Shown here one piece after another: positions 1 to 7,503 of a stretch of DNA of 47,247 nt. Each line of letters starts with the position of its first letter. Positions within the stretch are counted from its first letter, which is position 1. A model generated the notes under the pieces. The model had not been told where the DNA came from. It worked only from the letters and a program-made list of their open reading frames with translations, and did no database searches. The stretch covers positions 1-47,247 of the forward strand of contig NZ_SPVF01000084.1 of the NCBI RefSeq assembly GCF_004614185.1, written 5' to 3'. Origin of the DNA: Zemynaea arenosa (GTDB lineage Bacteria > Pseudomonadota > Gammaproteobacteria > Burkholderiales > Burkholderiaceae_D). Made by a program: the position numbers and the translations under genes.

Positions 1-121
1 AGCCGGCCCAGGCGGCGCGCGGCAACGGCCCGGCCAGCGAAACCGGCGCGCAACTCTGCCCGCCACGCCGGGAAAGTCAGCGAGGCAGTGGCGCGCGCAA
101 CTGCGTGGCGCGAGCCGAGGG
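1..121. other. Left edge, no gene recognised
   Basis: These 121 bases lie beyond the stop codon of the serine hydrolase. They are very GC-rich and could hold the tail of a neighbouring gene or spacer. No start, stop or motif settles it. Confidence 0.3.
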
Positions 122-1651
122 TCAGCGCGCGGCGGCGGGCTTCAGCTCCAGGTGCTGCACCTTCGGTTCGCGCTCGGGCGTGAGCGTGAAGGTGACATCG
201 ACGGCGCCCTTCTCGCCGACCAGCTGGAAGGTCCCGCGCAGGCGGTTCTCGGCCTTCATCGGCCCCACTGACACCATCCGCCCGATCGGCACGAGCTGCG
301 TGCGGGCAGCGGCCACCCAGTCCTCGCGCGCGCGGTCCAGGAAGAAGTTCTCCGCCACGATGGCGTTGGTGACATCCGGCGCCCACGTCTGCACCATCTG
401 CGCCACCTGCTGCTGGCGCTGCGCCAGCACCGGCGACACCGCGACTGCGCGCGGCCCAAGCGCAGCACGTTCGACCAGCAAATCCAGCACCCGCGCCGTT
501 GGCGCATACACCGGCGCATACCGCAGGTTCGCAAACGCGAACACACCCACGCCGTAGTCCGGCGCAAAGCGATACTGGCTCCCATACCCCGGCAGTCCGC
601 CGGAATGCCCGACGGTGACCACGTTGCGGCTGTCGCGCGTCCAATTCAGGCCGTCGGCGTAGAAGTTGGTCTTGGGGTTGGGCGTCTTCTCGTCGCTCAT
701 GGTCGCCTTGGACTGGTAGCCCGCGAACACCTGCGGCAGCTGCATCTCGCGCAGGGTGGCGCGGCGCACCGGACCTGGATCGGGCTCGCTGCGTGCAGGC
801 CAGGCGTTCAGATGGAAGGCGACGTAGCGCGCAAAGTCCTCGGCTGTCGTGATCAAGCCACCCATGGCCGCCGCATCGCCATCGTGCAGGATCGGCTCCG
901 CCACCCACGCGTCATGGTCCCAGTGGTAGCCCAAGGCCAGCTTGCCCGGCGCGGCCTGCGTGTATTCCCAGCGCGTGTGCGTCATGCCGAGCGGCTGCAG
1001 GATCTGGCGCGTGACGTAATCCTGGAAGCGCATCCCCGCTGCCTTGCTGACCACCTTCCCCAGCAGGACGAATCCGAGATTGCTGTACTCGAATTGCACG
1101 CCCGGCGCGTTCGAGAACGACAGGCCCTGGCCGACGAACTGCTCCAGCTGGGCATTGGTCAGGCTCATTTGCCGGTCGCCCCACGGATTGTCCTCGGGCA
1201 GGCCGGTGGACATTGTCATCAGGTGGCGAATTGTGAGGACCGGTGAATCGGTGGTCGGCAGCTGCAGGGCTTTCAGCTCCGGCAGCCACTGGGCCACAGG
1301 ATCGTCCAGCCGCAGTTTGCCCTCGTCGCGCAGCTTGAGGGCGGCCATGGCGACGAAGCTCTTGGTCATGGACGCGATGCGGAATTCGGTCGTCGGCGTC
1401 ACCGGCGTCTGGTGCGCGATGTCGGCCAGGCCGAGCGTCTTCACGTGCACCAGCTTGCCGTCCAGGACGATGCCATAGACCAGGCCAGGCAGATGCTGCT
1501 TGTTCGCCAGGTCCGCGTACAACTTGTCGATCTCGGGCGTGAGCGCTGTGACGCGGGCGGTGCGGTCATCCGGTGTGGGCTGGGCGAGGGCGCCGGTAGC
1601 GGACAACGCCAGCAGCACGCCGCACATGTTGCGGCTGAGGGTACGGGTCAT
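122..1651 (-). CDS. Serine hydrolase of the beta-lactamase / penicillin-binding-protein-like family
   Basis: Predicted secreted serine hydrolase of 509 residues. It has a Sec signal peptide (hydrophobic stretch GVLLALSATGALA ending near residue 23). The active-site tetrad S94-M-T-K97 is followed by the Y189-S-N191 element and a late HSGG motif, which together define the class C beta-lactamase / esterase EstB fold. Members of this family are esterases, D-aminopeptidases or peptide hydrolases, and the substrate cannot be read from sequence. The start was placed at 1651 because GGAGGAGA lies just upstream of that ATG and a signal peptide follows; the longer reading frame to 1690 adds a charged tail without a ribosome site. 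The gene is divergent from the DUF2945 gene and forms no operon here. Family assignment is firm, true substrate unknown. Confidence 0.9.
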   Translation of the reverse strand: MTRTLSRNMCGVLLALSATGALAQPTPDDRTARVTALTPEIDKLYADLANKQHLPGLVYGIVLDGKLVHVKTLGLADIAHQTPVTPTTEFRIASMTKSFVAMAALKLRDEGKLRLDDPVAQWLPELKALQLPTTDSPVLTIRHLMTMSTGLPEDNPWGDRQMSLTNAQLEQFVGQGLSFSNAPGVQFEYSNLGFVLLGKVVSKAAGMRFQDYVTRQILQPLGMTHTRWEYTQAAPGKLALGYHWDHDAWVAEPILHDGDAAAMGGLITTAEDFARYVAFHLNAWPARSEPDPGPVRRATLREMQLPQVFAGYQSKATMSDEKTPNPKTNFYADGLNWTRDSRNVVTVGHSGGLPGYGSQYRFAPDYGVGVFAFANLRYAPVYAPTARVLDLLVERAALGPRAVAVSPVLAQRQQQVAQMVQTWAPDVTNAIVAENFFLDRAREDWVAAARTQLVPIGRMVSVGPMKAENRLRGTFQLVGEKGAVDVTFTLTPEREPKVQHLELKPAAAR

Positions 1652-1766
1652 GCGGTCTCCTCCATGTTGTTTGGACGAGATTATGCACACCTTGCGCTGT
1701 CACTGGGAAACGTACGGCCGGTCGTCCGCGTTCGGTGTTCCAATTCAGGGTTTCGAGGAGAGCGCG

Positions 1767-1979
1767 ATGAGTGAGACCTTCAAGGCGGGCGACAAGGTGG
1801 AGTGGCAATCGTCACAGGGCACGGTGCGCGGCACGGTCAAGAAGAAGCTGACCGCGCCCACCGACATCAAGCAGCACCACGTGGCCGCGTCGGCGGACCA
1901 TCCCGAATACCTGGTGGTGAGCGACAAGACCGGCGCCGAAGCTGCGCACAAGGCGTCCGCGTTGAAGAAGGTGCATTAG
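1767..1979 (+). CDS. DUF2945 / hypervirulence-associated TUDOR-domain protein
   Basis: A 70-residue soluble protein. The opening FKAGDKVEWQSSQGTVRGTV and the later HPEYLVVSDKTGAEAAHK are the signature of the DUF2945 family, which folds as a small SH3/TUDOR-like barrel. Such proteins are common in proteobacteria; one fungal lineage carries the hypervirulence-associated label, but no bacterial function is established. A GAGGAG element sits 6 bases before the ATG. The gene is followed after 67 bases by a tiny membrane peptide gene on the same strand and may be co-transcribed with it. Confidence 0.85.
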   Translation: MSETFKAGDKVEWQSSQGTVRGTVKKKLTAPTDIKQHHVAASADHPEYLVVSDKTGAEAAHKASALKKVH

Positions 1980-2046
1980 CGTACGGACGGCCCGGTCCGC
2001 CTGGGGCATCCTGAAGTCATCCATTCAACTTCAGAAGGAGCACATC

Positions 2047-2124
2047 ATGGGCAAGTATTTCCTGGCGTGGATTCTTGGCGTTCCTGGTGTCGTACTGGTG
2101 ATCCTGTACCTGCTGTTCCATTGA
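2047..2124 (+). CDS. 25-residue single-pass membrane peptide
   Basis: A very short reading frame preceded by a strong ribosome site (GAAGGAG, 6 bases before ATG). It encodes 25 residues that are almost wholly hydrophobic after a MGKYF start, with a central GVPGVVLVILYLL segment ending in FH. This matches a single transmembrane helix with a basic N-terminus. No family name is assigned. The good ribosome site, in-frame TGA and clean helix argue for a real small protein. A 9-bp hairpin follows it. It may be co-transcribed with the DUF2945 gene upstream. Confidence 0.6.
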   Translation: MGKYFLAWILGVPGVVLVILYLLFH

Positions 2125-2143
2125 TCGCAGGCCATTGCGACCG

Positions 2144-2165
2144 GCGGAGGCCACGCGGCCTCCGC
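2144..2165. terminator. Hairpin between convergent genes
   Basis: A perfect 9-bp stem GCGGAGGCC / GGCCTCCGC with a 4-base loop lies between the small peptide gene and the converging COG4315 gene. There is no T-tract on either strand, so intrinsic termination is only possible, not shown. Confidence 0.35.
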
Positions 2166-2184
2166 GATCGCCCGACTGGGCCGC

Positions 2185-2559
2185 TCAGTCGGTGACGACG
2201 TGCCAGGCGTTCATCGCCTTGTCGCCTTCCTTGTCGCCGGCCTTCTTGTCTTTGACGAAGGTGTACAGCGGTTTGCCTTTGTAGGCCAGTTGCTTGGTGC
2301 CGTCCGCGCGCGTGATGGCGGAGTAGGGCTCGGCCAGGGTGCCGTCGCCGGCCTGGACCGCGGGCCAGTTCTGCGCGCACTTCTCCACGCACACGCTCTT
2401 GCCGCTGTTGGCGGTGTCCTTGTCGAAGGTGTAGACGGTCATGCCGTTGGCGTCGACCAGCATGCCGTTGGCTCTCTTCAGGGGCGCATCAGGGTTCGCA
2501 AGCGCAGACGCACTGCACACGGCCAGCAGGACTGCACAGCTCAGAAACGAGGATTTCAT
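2185..2559 (-). CDS. Secreted COG4315-family protein (repeat lipoprotein-like)
   Basis: A 124-residue secreted protein with signal peptide MKSSFLSCAVLLAVCSASALA. The mature part carries the twin motif of COG4315 proteins: GMTVYTFDKD near residue 46 and KPLYTFVKDKKAGD near residue 95, separated by CVEKCAQNWPAV with paired cysteines. The family is widespread in Gram-negatives and is often found with cytochromes or stress genes; its biochemical role is unknown. The start at 2559 was chosen because AGGAGA lies 7 bases upstream and the signal peptide follows at once; the in-frame upstream ATG would add eight residues. It converges on the 25-residue peptide gene. Confidence 0.85.
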   Translation of the reverse strand: MKSSFLSCAVLLAVCSASALANPDAPLKRANGMLVDANGMTVYTFDKDTANSGKSVCVEKCAQNWPAVQAGDGTLAEPYSAITRADGTKQLAYKGKPLYTFVKDKKAGDKEGDKAMNAWHVVTD

Positions 2560-2663
2560 CGGTGTCTCCTGTGAAAGGTACATCGGGGAACGGGACTGCA
2601 GTCATCCATTCTACGCCCGGCGTTTGCTATGCTGGCAGCTGTTTTCGTACAGGAGCGCCCATC

Positions 2664-3197
2664 ATGGCATCGCTACAGGATCAGTTTTTGAAGGCCGGGC
2701 TGGTCAACAAGACCAAGGCCAAGCAAGTCCAGCAGGAAAAGAGCAAGCAGCACAAGATCGATTTGCGCACAGGCACCAAGTCGGTGGACGAGGCCAAGCT
2801 GGCCGCGGCGGAACTGCAGCGCCAGAACGCGGAACGGGCGCGCGAGGCCAACGCCCAGCGCGATGCGGCGGCCACGCAGAAGGCCATCATGGCGCAGATC
2901 GTGCAGCTGGTGGACAAGAACCGCCAGCCCAAGGGCAATGGCGATATCGCCTACAACTTCACGCACGGGAGCAAGATCGAGCGCATCCACGTGTCGGGGC
3001 CGGTGCGCGAGCATCTGGTGGCCGGGCGGCTGGTGATCGTGCGGCTGGGCGAGCGGACGGAACTGGTCCCGCGCGTCATCGCGGAGAAGATTGCGGAGCG
3101 CGATGCGGCGCTGGTGGTGCAGGTGAAGAAGGCGGCGGAAGTGGATCCTGACGATCCGTATGCGGCGTACCAGATTCCCGATGACCTGATGTGGTGA
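2664..3197 (+). CDS. DUF2058 domain protein (YaiL-like)
   Basis: A 177-residue cytoplasmic protein. The N-terminal half (about 1-75) is a highly charged helix beginning SLQDQFLKAGLVNKTKAK, the standard opening of DUF2058 proteins. The C-terminal half has the conserved YNFTHGSKIERI and DDPYAAYQIPDDLMW segments. E. coli YaiL is the reference member, sometimes annotated as a nucleoprotein or polynucleotide-associated protein, without proven activity. The ATG at 2664 is preceded by AGGAG; the longer frame from 2562 would overlap the divergent COG4315 start and adds unrelated residues. Confidence 0.85.
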   Translation: MASLQDQFLKAGLVNKTKAKQVQQEKSKQHKIDLRTGTKSVDEAKLAAAELQRQNAERAREANAQRDAAATQKAIMAQIVQLVDKNRQPKGNGDIAYNFTHGSKIERIHVSGPVREHLVAGRLVIVRLGERTELVPRVIAEKIAERDAALVVQVKKAAEVDPDDPYAAYQIPDDLMW

Positions 3198-3237
3198 TCT
3201 CGGGCAGGGTCCGCCGGTGGCCCGGCATTGGGAGCCT

Positions 3238-3257
3238 GTTTAGTAAAAGAAACTAAA
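3238..3257. promoter_or_regulatory. Candidate LacI-type operator ahead of the CBM9-like gene
   Basis: Inverted repeat TTTAGT (3239-3244), 7-base spacer, ACTAAA (3252-3257). It overlaps a possible -10 hexamer TAAAAT at 3254-3259, so binding would block transcription of the gene starting at 3319. The same layout recurs before the TonB receptor and, in weaker form, before lacI. Function is inferred. Confidence 0.6.
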
Positions 3258-3318
3258 ATCGCGCTCCAAACCACGGAAAGCGTTGGCGTGGCAGGCGCGC
3301 CTTGTTACCTTCGCTTCC

Positions 3319-4095
3319 ATGAAAGCGATCGCGACCGTGCTCGGTGCCGTCCTGAGCGCCACCATTCCTTCCGCGGCGGACCTGCCTGTGCCGCTCGTCT
3401 ACGATTGCCTGCGCGCCAGCGGCCCCATCACCATCGACGGCCGCCTGGACGACCCAGCCTGGCAGCGCGCCCCCTGGACCACGGACTTCGTCGACATCGA
3501 AGGCGACCGCAAGCCGCGCCCGAAATACCGCACCCGCGTGAAGATGCTGTGGGACGACCAGTACCTCTACATCGCCGCCGAGCTGGAAGAGCCGGACGTC
3601 AAAGCCACCCTCACGCAGCGCGACTCGGTGATCTTCAAGGACAACGATTTCGAAGTCTTCATCAAGCCCCTGCCGGACACCAGGAGCTACTACGAATTCG
3701 AGATCAACGCCCTCAACACCGGCTGGGACCTGTTCCTGCCCAAGCCCTACAAGGAAGACGGCCAGCCGGACAACAGCTGGGACATCGCCGGCCTGAAGAC
3801 CGCCATCGCCGTGCAGGGCACCCTCAACCAATCCGCAGATAAGGACCGCGGCTGGACCGTCGAAATCGCCTACCCGCTGAGCGCCTTCGCCAGCCGCCAG
3901 TCCGTCCCGTTGCCTAAAGACGGCAGCACCTGGCGCATCAACTTCAGCCGCGTGGAATGGACCGCCGGCCAGCCGAAGGAAGACAACTGGGTCTGGACCC
4001 CGCAAGGCGAGATCGACATGCATGTGCCGGATCGCTGGGGCACCCTGCGTTTTCGTTCCCAAACCGCTATCAAATCCCCCGAGTTGCGAAATTGA
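3319..4095 (+). CDS. Secreted carbohydrate-binding family 9-like protein
   Basis: A 258-residue secreted protein: signal peptide MKAIATVLGAVLSATIPSA, then a CBM9/DOMON-like beta-sandwich. The typical opening ITIDGRLDDPAWQRAPWT (about residue 36) is followed by MLWDDQYLYIAAELEEPDV, DNDFEVFIKP, YYEFEINALNTGWD and a C-terminal SRVEWTAGQPKEDNWVW. CBM9 modules bind sugar chain ends. Here the module stands alone without a catalytic domain, so a role as a periplasmic or surface glycan-binding partner of the adjacent TonB receptor is an inference. The ATG at 3319 was chosen because the signal peptide starts there, although its ribosome site is weak; a TTG at 3283 is the alternative. Candidate operators flank the gene. 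Confidence 0.8.
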   Translation: MKAIATVLGAVLSATIPSAADLPVPLVYDCLRASGPITIDGRLDDPAWQRAPWTTDFVDIEGDRKPRPKYRTRVKMLWDDQYLYIAAELEEPDVKATLTQRDSVIFKDNDFEVFIKPLPDTRSYYEFEINALNTGWDLFLPKPYKEDGQPDNSWDIAGLKTAIAVQGTLNQSADKDRGWTVEIAYPLSAFASRQSVPLPKDGSTWRINFSRVEWTAGQPKEDNWVWTPQGEIDMHVPDRWGTLRFRSQTAIKSPELRN

Positions 4096-4101
4096 CGCAA
4101 C

Positions 4102-4125
4102 TTTGTTTAGTAAACAAAACTAAAC
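4102..4125. promoter_or_regulatory. Candidate primary LacI-type operator ahead of the TonB receptor
   Basis: Two nested palindromes: TTTGTTTAGTAAACAAA (4102-4118, perfect 8+1+8) and GTTTAGT-N7-ACTAAAC (4105-4125). It lies about 24 bp upstream of the -35 hexamer of the receptor promoter. This is the most symmetrical copy of the motif in the window. The assignment to the LacI protein of the locus is inferred from similar sites in front of lacI itself. Confidence 0.65.
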
Positions 4126-4148
4126 TTTGTGCCGATTTTGAAAGTTTG

Positions 4149-4178
4149 TTGAAGTCTCCCTACGTTACTTTGTATAAA
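4149..4178 (+). promoter_or_regulatory. Sigma-70-like promoter of the TonB receptor gene
   Basis: TTGAAG (4149-4154) and TATAAA (4173-4178) are separated by 18 bases. This is the best promoter in the 199-base gap before the receptor gene and predicts a start near 4185 and a leader of about 110 bases. A second partial operator, GTTTAGTAA, lies in that leader. Confidence 0.55.
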
Positions 4179-4228
4179 TTCTCCTGAGCGGAGAGCGGGT
4201 TACGCGCAGCAGCGCGCGGCGACAGACC

Positions 4229-4237
4229 GTTTAGTAA
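4229..4237. promoter_or_regulatory. Partial operator in the TonB receptor leader
   Basis: GTTTAGTAA matches the core of the operator motif (one half plus centre). It sits 124 bp downstream of the full site at 4105, on the other side of the promoter, an arrangement that would allow looping. The short length makes a chance match possible. Confidence 0.35.
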
Positions 4238-4294
4238 TCCCTGCCCGCACCGCCCCTAACAAAGCCCGACGACGGGCTCAACCAGGAGACCCAC

Positions 4295-7200
4295 ATGACG
4301 TTAAGAACTTCTCTCGCTTCCCGGCAGCCGGTCTGCCACGCCAAGCCGATCGCACTTGCCGTCAGTGCGGCCCTGCTGGCGCTGGCCAACGCGCAGGCCC
4401 AGACCGCCGATCCACAAGCGGCCGCGCCATCCGATTCGGCCGCCCCGGCTTCCGTGGTCGTCACGGGCTACCGCTACTCGATCGAGAAGAGCCTCGACCA
4501 GAAGCGCAACGCCAACGCCATCGTCGACGTCATCACCGCCGAAGACGTCGGCAAGTTCCCGGACAAGAACGTGGCCGACGCCCTGCAGCGCGTGCCGGGC
4601 GTGATCATCGACCGCAGCGGCGGCGAGGGCAAGAACGTGAGCGTGCGCGGCCTGTCCTCGGAACTGACGCTGACCCAGCTGAACGGCAACTACATCGCCA
4701 CCGCCGAATCGAACGGCGACCCGACCCGCTCGTTCAACTACATGCTGATGCCGTCCAACATGCTCTCCAGCGCGGAGCTGTTCAAGACGCCGGAAGCGCG
4801 CATCGACGAAGGCGGCATCGGCGGCACCGTGATCCTGCACACCCGCCGCCCGTTGGACGTGGAATCCAACAGCGGGTTCGTGAACGTGGAAGGCACCCGC
4901 GCCGACACCAGCAAGAAGACCGACGGCCAGTTCTCCGGCCAGTACGCCTGGCACGACGAGAGCCGCCGCTTCGGCGTGCTGGTCGGCCTGAGCCAGCAGA
5001 AGCGCACCACGCGCACGATGAGCGCGACCACCGAAAACTGGCAGTGGTACGGCGACGACTACGACGCCCACCCGGCCACCGACGTCAACGGCAAGCCGTC
5101 GGACCTGACCTCCTACTGGTGGGGCCAGTCCGGCTTCTACGACCAGAACGGCAAGTACTACACCAACTTCATGATGCCGACCTCGGTCAACCTGAACGTG
5201 CGCACCGAGGAGCGTGAGCGCAAGGGCGGCCAGCTGACCCTGCAGTTCAAGCCGGTCCGCAACCTGAACCTGACCGCCAACTACTTCCGCTTCGACCTGT
5301 CGCAGAACTCGCAGACCAACACGCTCAAGATCCCGGAGTGGAACCTGGCGCGCTACGCGGGCGACGGCAACTGGCCGGGCGGCCGCATGCTGGACGGATT
5401 GACCTTCGACCCGAGCGGCACCATCGTCACCGGCGCCAACTACAGCGTCCATCCGGGCAAGACCTACTACTGCAGCGAGGCGCAGGCCGCGGCCGCGGGC
5501 CAGAAGCCGGGCGGCTGGGGGCCGGACGACTGCACCATCCCGACTCCGCAAATCACCGGCAGCTACAACCGCGAGAAGGCCAAGTCGCAGACCTTCGACA
5601 TCGCCGCCGAATGGCGCGGCGAATCGCTGGACGCCGACTTCAAGGCGGGCCGGACCTGGGCCGGCGGCGGCCCGGAGCTGCAGTTCACCATGCCGATCAA
5701 GCCGCGCGTGCAGAATGCGGACGGCAGCTGGACCCTGGGTAACTACGCGAGCGCCTGGAGCACCGCCGGCACCCCGACCATGACCTTCTCGCCCGAGCTG
5801 ATGGCCAACCTGGCCAAGGGCATCGGCGAGATCGACCTCGGCTCGACCTCGTCCTCCTGGACCCGCAACAGCACCAAGCAGAAGTATGCGCAGGCCGACT
5901 TCACCTGGCACACCGACAGCAGCTGGCTGGATTCCCTTCAGTTCGGCGCCAAGTACCGCGATGGCGGCACCCACCGCAACACCGGTAACAACTACTGGGT
6001 CTGCAAGGGCACCGATCCGAGCAACTACGACAACCGCTACCAGGCGGGCTGCGATTCGTCGGCCAACAAGTTCCAGCCCTCGTTCCTGTACGCGAACTCG
6101 CTGGACAGCCTGGCCGGCGGTATCAGCGCCAGTGCCTTCCCGGCGATTAACTACCCGGCCTACATCGCCTACCTGAACCAGACCTACGGTACGATGCAGA
6201 CCCGCAATGAAGACAACTTTGTATTCAACGTGGACGAGAAGATTTCTGCCGCCTACGTGCAGGCCAACATCAAGACCGAACGCCTGCGCGGCAACGTCGG
6301 CCTGCGCTTCGTCCGCACCAAGCAGCACGCGGATTCGACCGACCGCGTCGACAACTACAACGACTACTTCTTCAACGTGAACGGCGCGCCGGCACCGTGC
6401 CAGGCAGGCGGCAAGCCGGCTGCGGGCGCACCGGCGGGGTCGGGCTGCGTCAGCGGCTTCACCACGCTGCCGGATTCCACCGCGCACACCCAGTCGTTCG
6501 TGGTCAGCTCGCTGGACCGCACCTACAACGACGTGCTGCCGAGCCTGAACCTGGCGTACGACCTGACCCCGGACCTGCTGCTGCGTGCGGCGGCGTCCAA
6601 GGTCATCGCCCGCCCGAGCTACGGCGACATCGCGGCGCCGGGTGGCCTGCAGAACTACAGCCAGGAATACGTCAACGACCGCCGCCTGATCGGTGGCGGC
6701 GACCAGCAGGGCTGGTTCGGCAGCGGTTCCAACAAGGAACTGGAACCGTACAAGGCCACCCAGTTCGACCTGGGCCTGGAGTGGTACTTCCAGCGCGGCT
6801 CGGTGCTGGGCGTGGACGTGTTCCGCAAAAACGTCAGCAACTTCGCGGTGCCGGTGGTGATGAACGTGCCGCTGGTCGTGGGTGGCGAGACGGTCACGGT
6901 GCAGAACTACTCGACCAGCGCGGGCGGCCGCAACGGCGTGTCGGAAGGCGTGGAGCTGTATGCGCAGCACACCCTGTCGAACGGCCTCGGCTTCCAGTTC
7001 AACTACACGTACAACAAGACCAACCAGGCGGCGATCACCCTGGCGGACGGCACCGATGTCGGCCAGTCCCCGCTGGTGGGCAGCGCCCGCAACCAGACCA
7101 ACCTGACCGTGTTCTATTCGAACGACAAGGTGCTGGTGCGGGCGTCGTACAACCGCCGCGGCGAAGTGGTTGATGGGCTGCAGAACGGCCTGAACGTGTA

Positions 7201-7393
7201 TGAAGATCCGTACAGCCAGGTGGACCTGAATGCGGCCTACAACATCACCAAGCAGCTGACTTTCACCGCTTCGGTGTTGAACCTGACGCGCCAGGAGGCC
7301 CGCTCGCACCTGGGCAGCGACACCAAGGACCGCTTCTACTCCAACGGGTATGCCGGCCGCATCGCGTACATGGGCCTGAACTACAAGTTCTAA
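4295..7393 (+). CDS. TonB-dependent receptor (Xanthomonas/Caulobacter type)
   Basis: A 1032-residue outer-membrane receptor for active, TonB-driven import. Features in order: long signal peptide ending in ALANAQAQ (about 36); a TonB-box-like ASVVVTGYR; plug domain with FPDKNVADALQRVPGV and the GEGKNVSVRGLSSELT segment; then a long beta-barrel ending in the outer-membrane signature YMGLNYKF with terminal Phe. The length and plug pattern are those of the large carbohydrate-associated TonB receptors of Xanthomonas and Caulobacter. Position beside alpha- and beta-mannosidases suggests uptake of mannose-containing oligosaccharides (inference). ATG is preceded by AGGAGA. It is followed by a strong hairpin and then the halogenase gene, so downstream expression is probably attenuated. 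Confidence 0.93.
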   Translation: MTLRTSLASRQPVCHAKPIALAVSAALLALANAQAQTADPQAAAPSDSAAPASVVVTGYRYSIEKSLDQKRNANAIVDVITAEDVGKFPDKNVADALQRVPGVIIDRSGGEGKNVSVRGLSSELTLTQLNGNYIATAESNGDPTRSFNYMLMPSNMLSSAELFKTPEARIDEGGIGGTVILHTRRPLDVESNSGFVNVEGTRADTSKKTDGQFSGQYAWHDESRRFGVLVGLSQQKRTTRTMSATTENWQWYGDDYDAHPATDVNGKPSDLTSYWWGQSGFYDQNGKYYTNFMMPTSVNLNVRTEERERKGGQLTLQFKPVRNLNLTANYFRFDLSQNSQTNTLKIPEWNLARYAGDGNWPGGRMLDGLTFDPSGTIVTGANYSVHPGKTYYCSEAQAAAAGQKPGGWGPDDCTIPTPQITGSYNREKAKSQTFDIAAEWRGESLDADFKAGRTWAGGGPELQFTMPIKPRVQNADGSWTLGNYASAWSTAGTPTMTFSPELMANLAKGIGEIDLGSTSSSWTRNSTKQKYAQADFTWHTDSSWLDSLQFGAKYRDGGTHRNTGNNYWVCKGTDPSNYDNRYQAGCDSSANKFQPSFLYANSLDSLAGGISASAFPAINYPAYIAYLNQTYGTMQTRNEDNFVFNVDEKISAAYVQANIKTERLRGNVGLRFVRTKQHADSTDRVDNYNDYFFNVNGAPAPCQAGGKPAAGAPAGSGCVSGFTTLPDSTAHTQSFVVSSLDRTYNDVLPSLNLAYDLTPDLLLRAAASKVIARPSYGDIAAPGGLQNYSQEYVNDRRLIGGGDQQGWFGSGSNKELEPYKATQFDLGLEWYFQRGSVLGVDVFRKNVSNFAVPVVMNVPLVVGGETVTVQNYSTSAGGRNGVSEGVELYAQHTLSNGLGFQFNYTYNKTNQAAITLADGTDVGQSPLVGSARNQTNLTVFYSNDKVLVRASYNRRGEVVDGLQNGLNVYEDPYSQVDLNAAYNITKQLTFTASVLNLTRQEARSHLGSDTKDRFYSNGYAGRIAYMGLNYKF

Positions 7394-7440
7394 AGCCTGT
7401 CTTCGTCCTTCCTCGCACAGGGGCGGGGAAGGGCTTTCAG

Positions 7441-7489
7441 CGGCAGCCGCCGTTCCCCCTTCGGCGGCTGCCGTCTTCTTTGCTCTTTG
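7441..7489 (+). terminator. Hairpin with T-rich tail after the TonB receptor
   Basis: A perfect 12-bp stem (7441-7452 with 7462-7473, arms beginning CGGCAGCC and ending GGCTGCCG) with a 9-base loop is followed by a T-rich stretch TCTTCTTTGCTCTTT. It resembles an intrinsic terminator. Because the halogenase gene begins 15 bases later on the same strand, it may act as a partial terminator or as an mRNA-stabilising end for the receptor transcript. Confidence 0.65.
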
Positions 7490-7503
7490 CAAGGAGTCGC
7501 GGC

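Noticed and set aside
4301..7492. A 1063-codon minus-strand frame across the TonB receptor
   Set aside because: Shadow of the receptor gene: low-complexity composition, no ribosome site, no recognisable domain.
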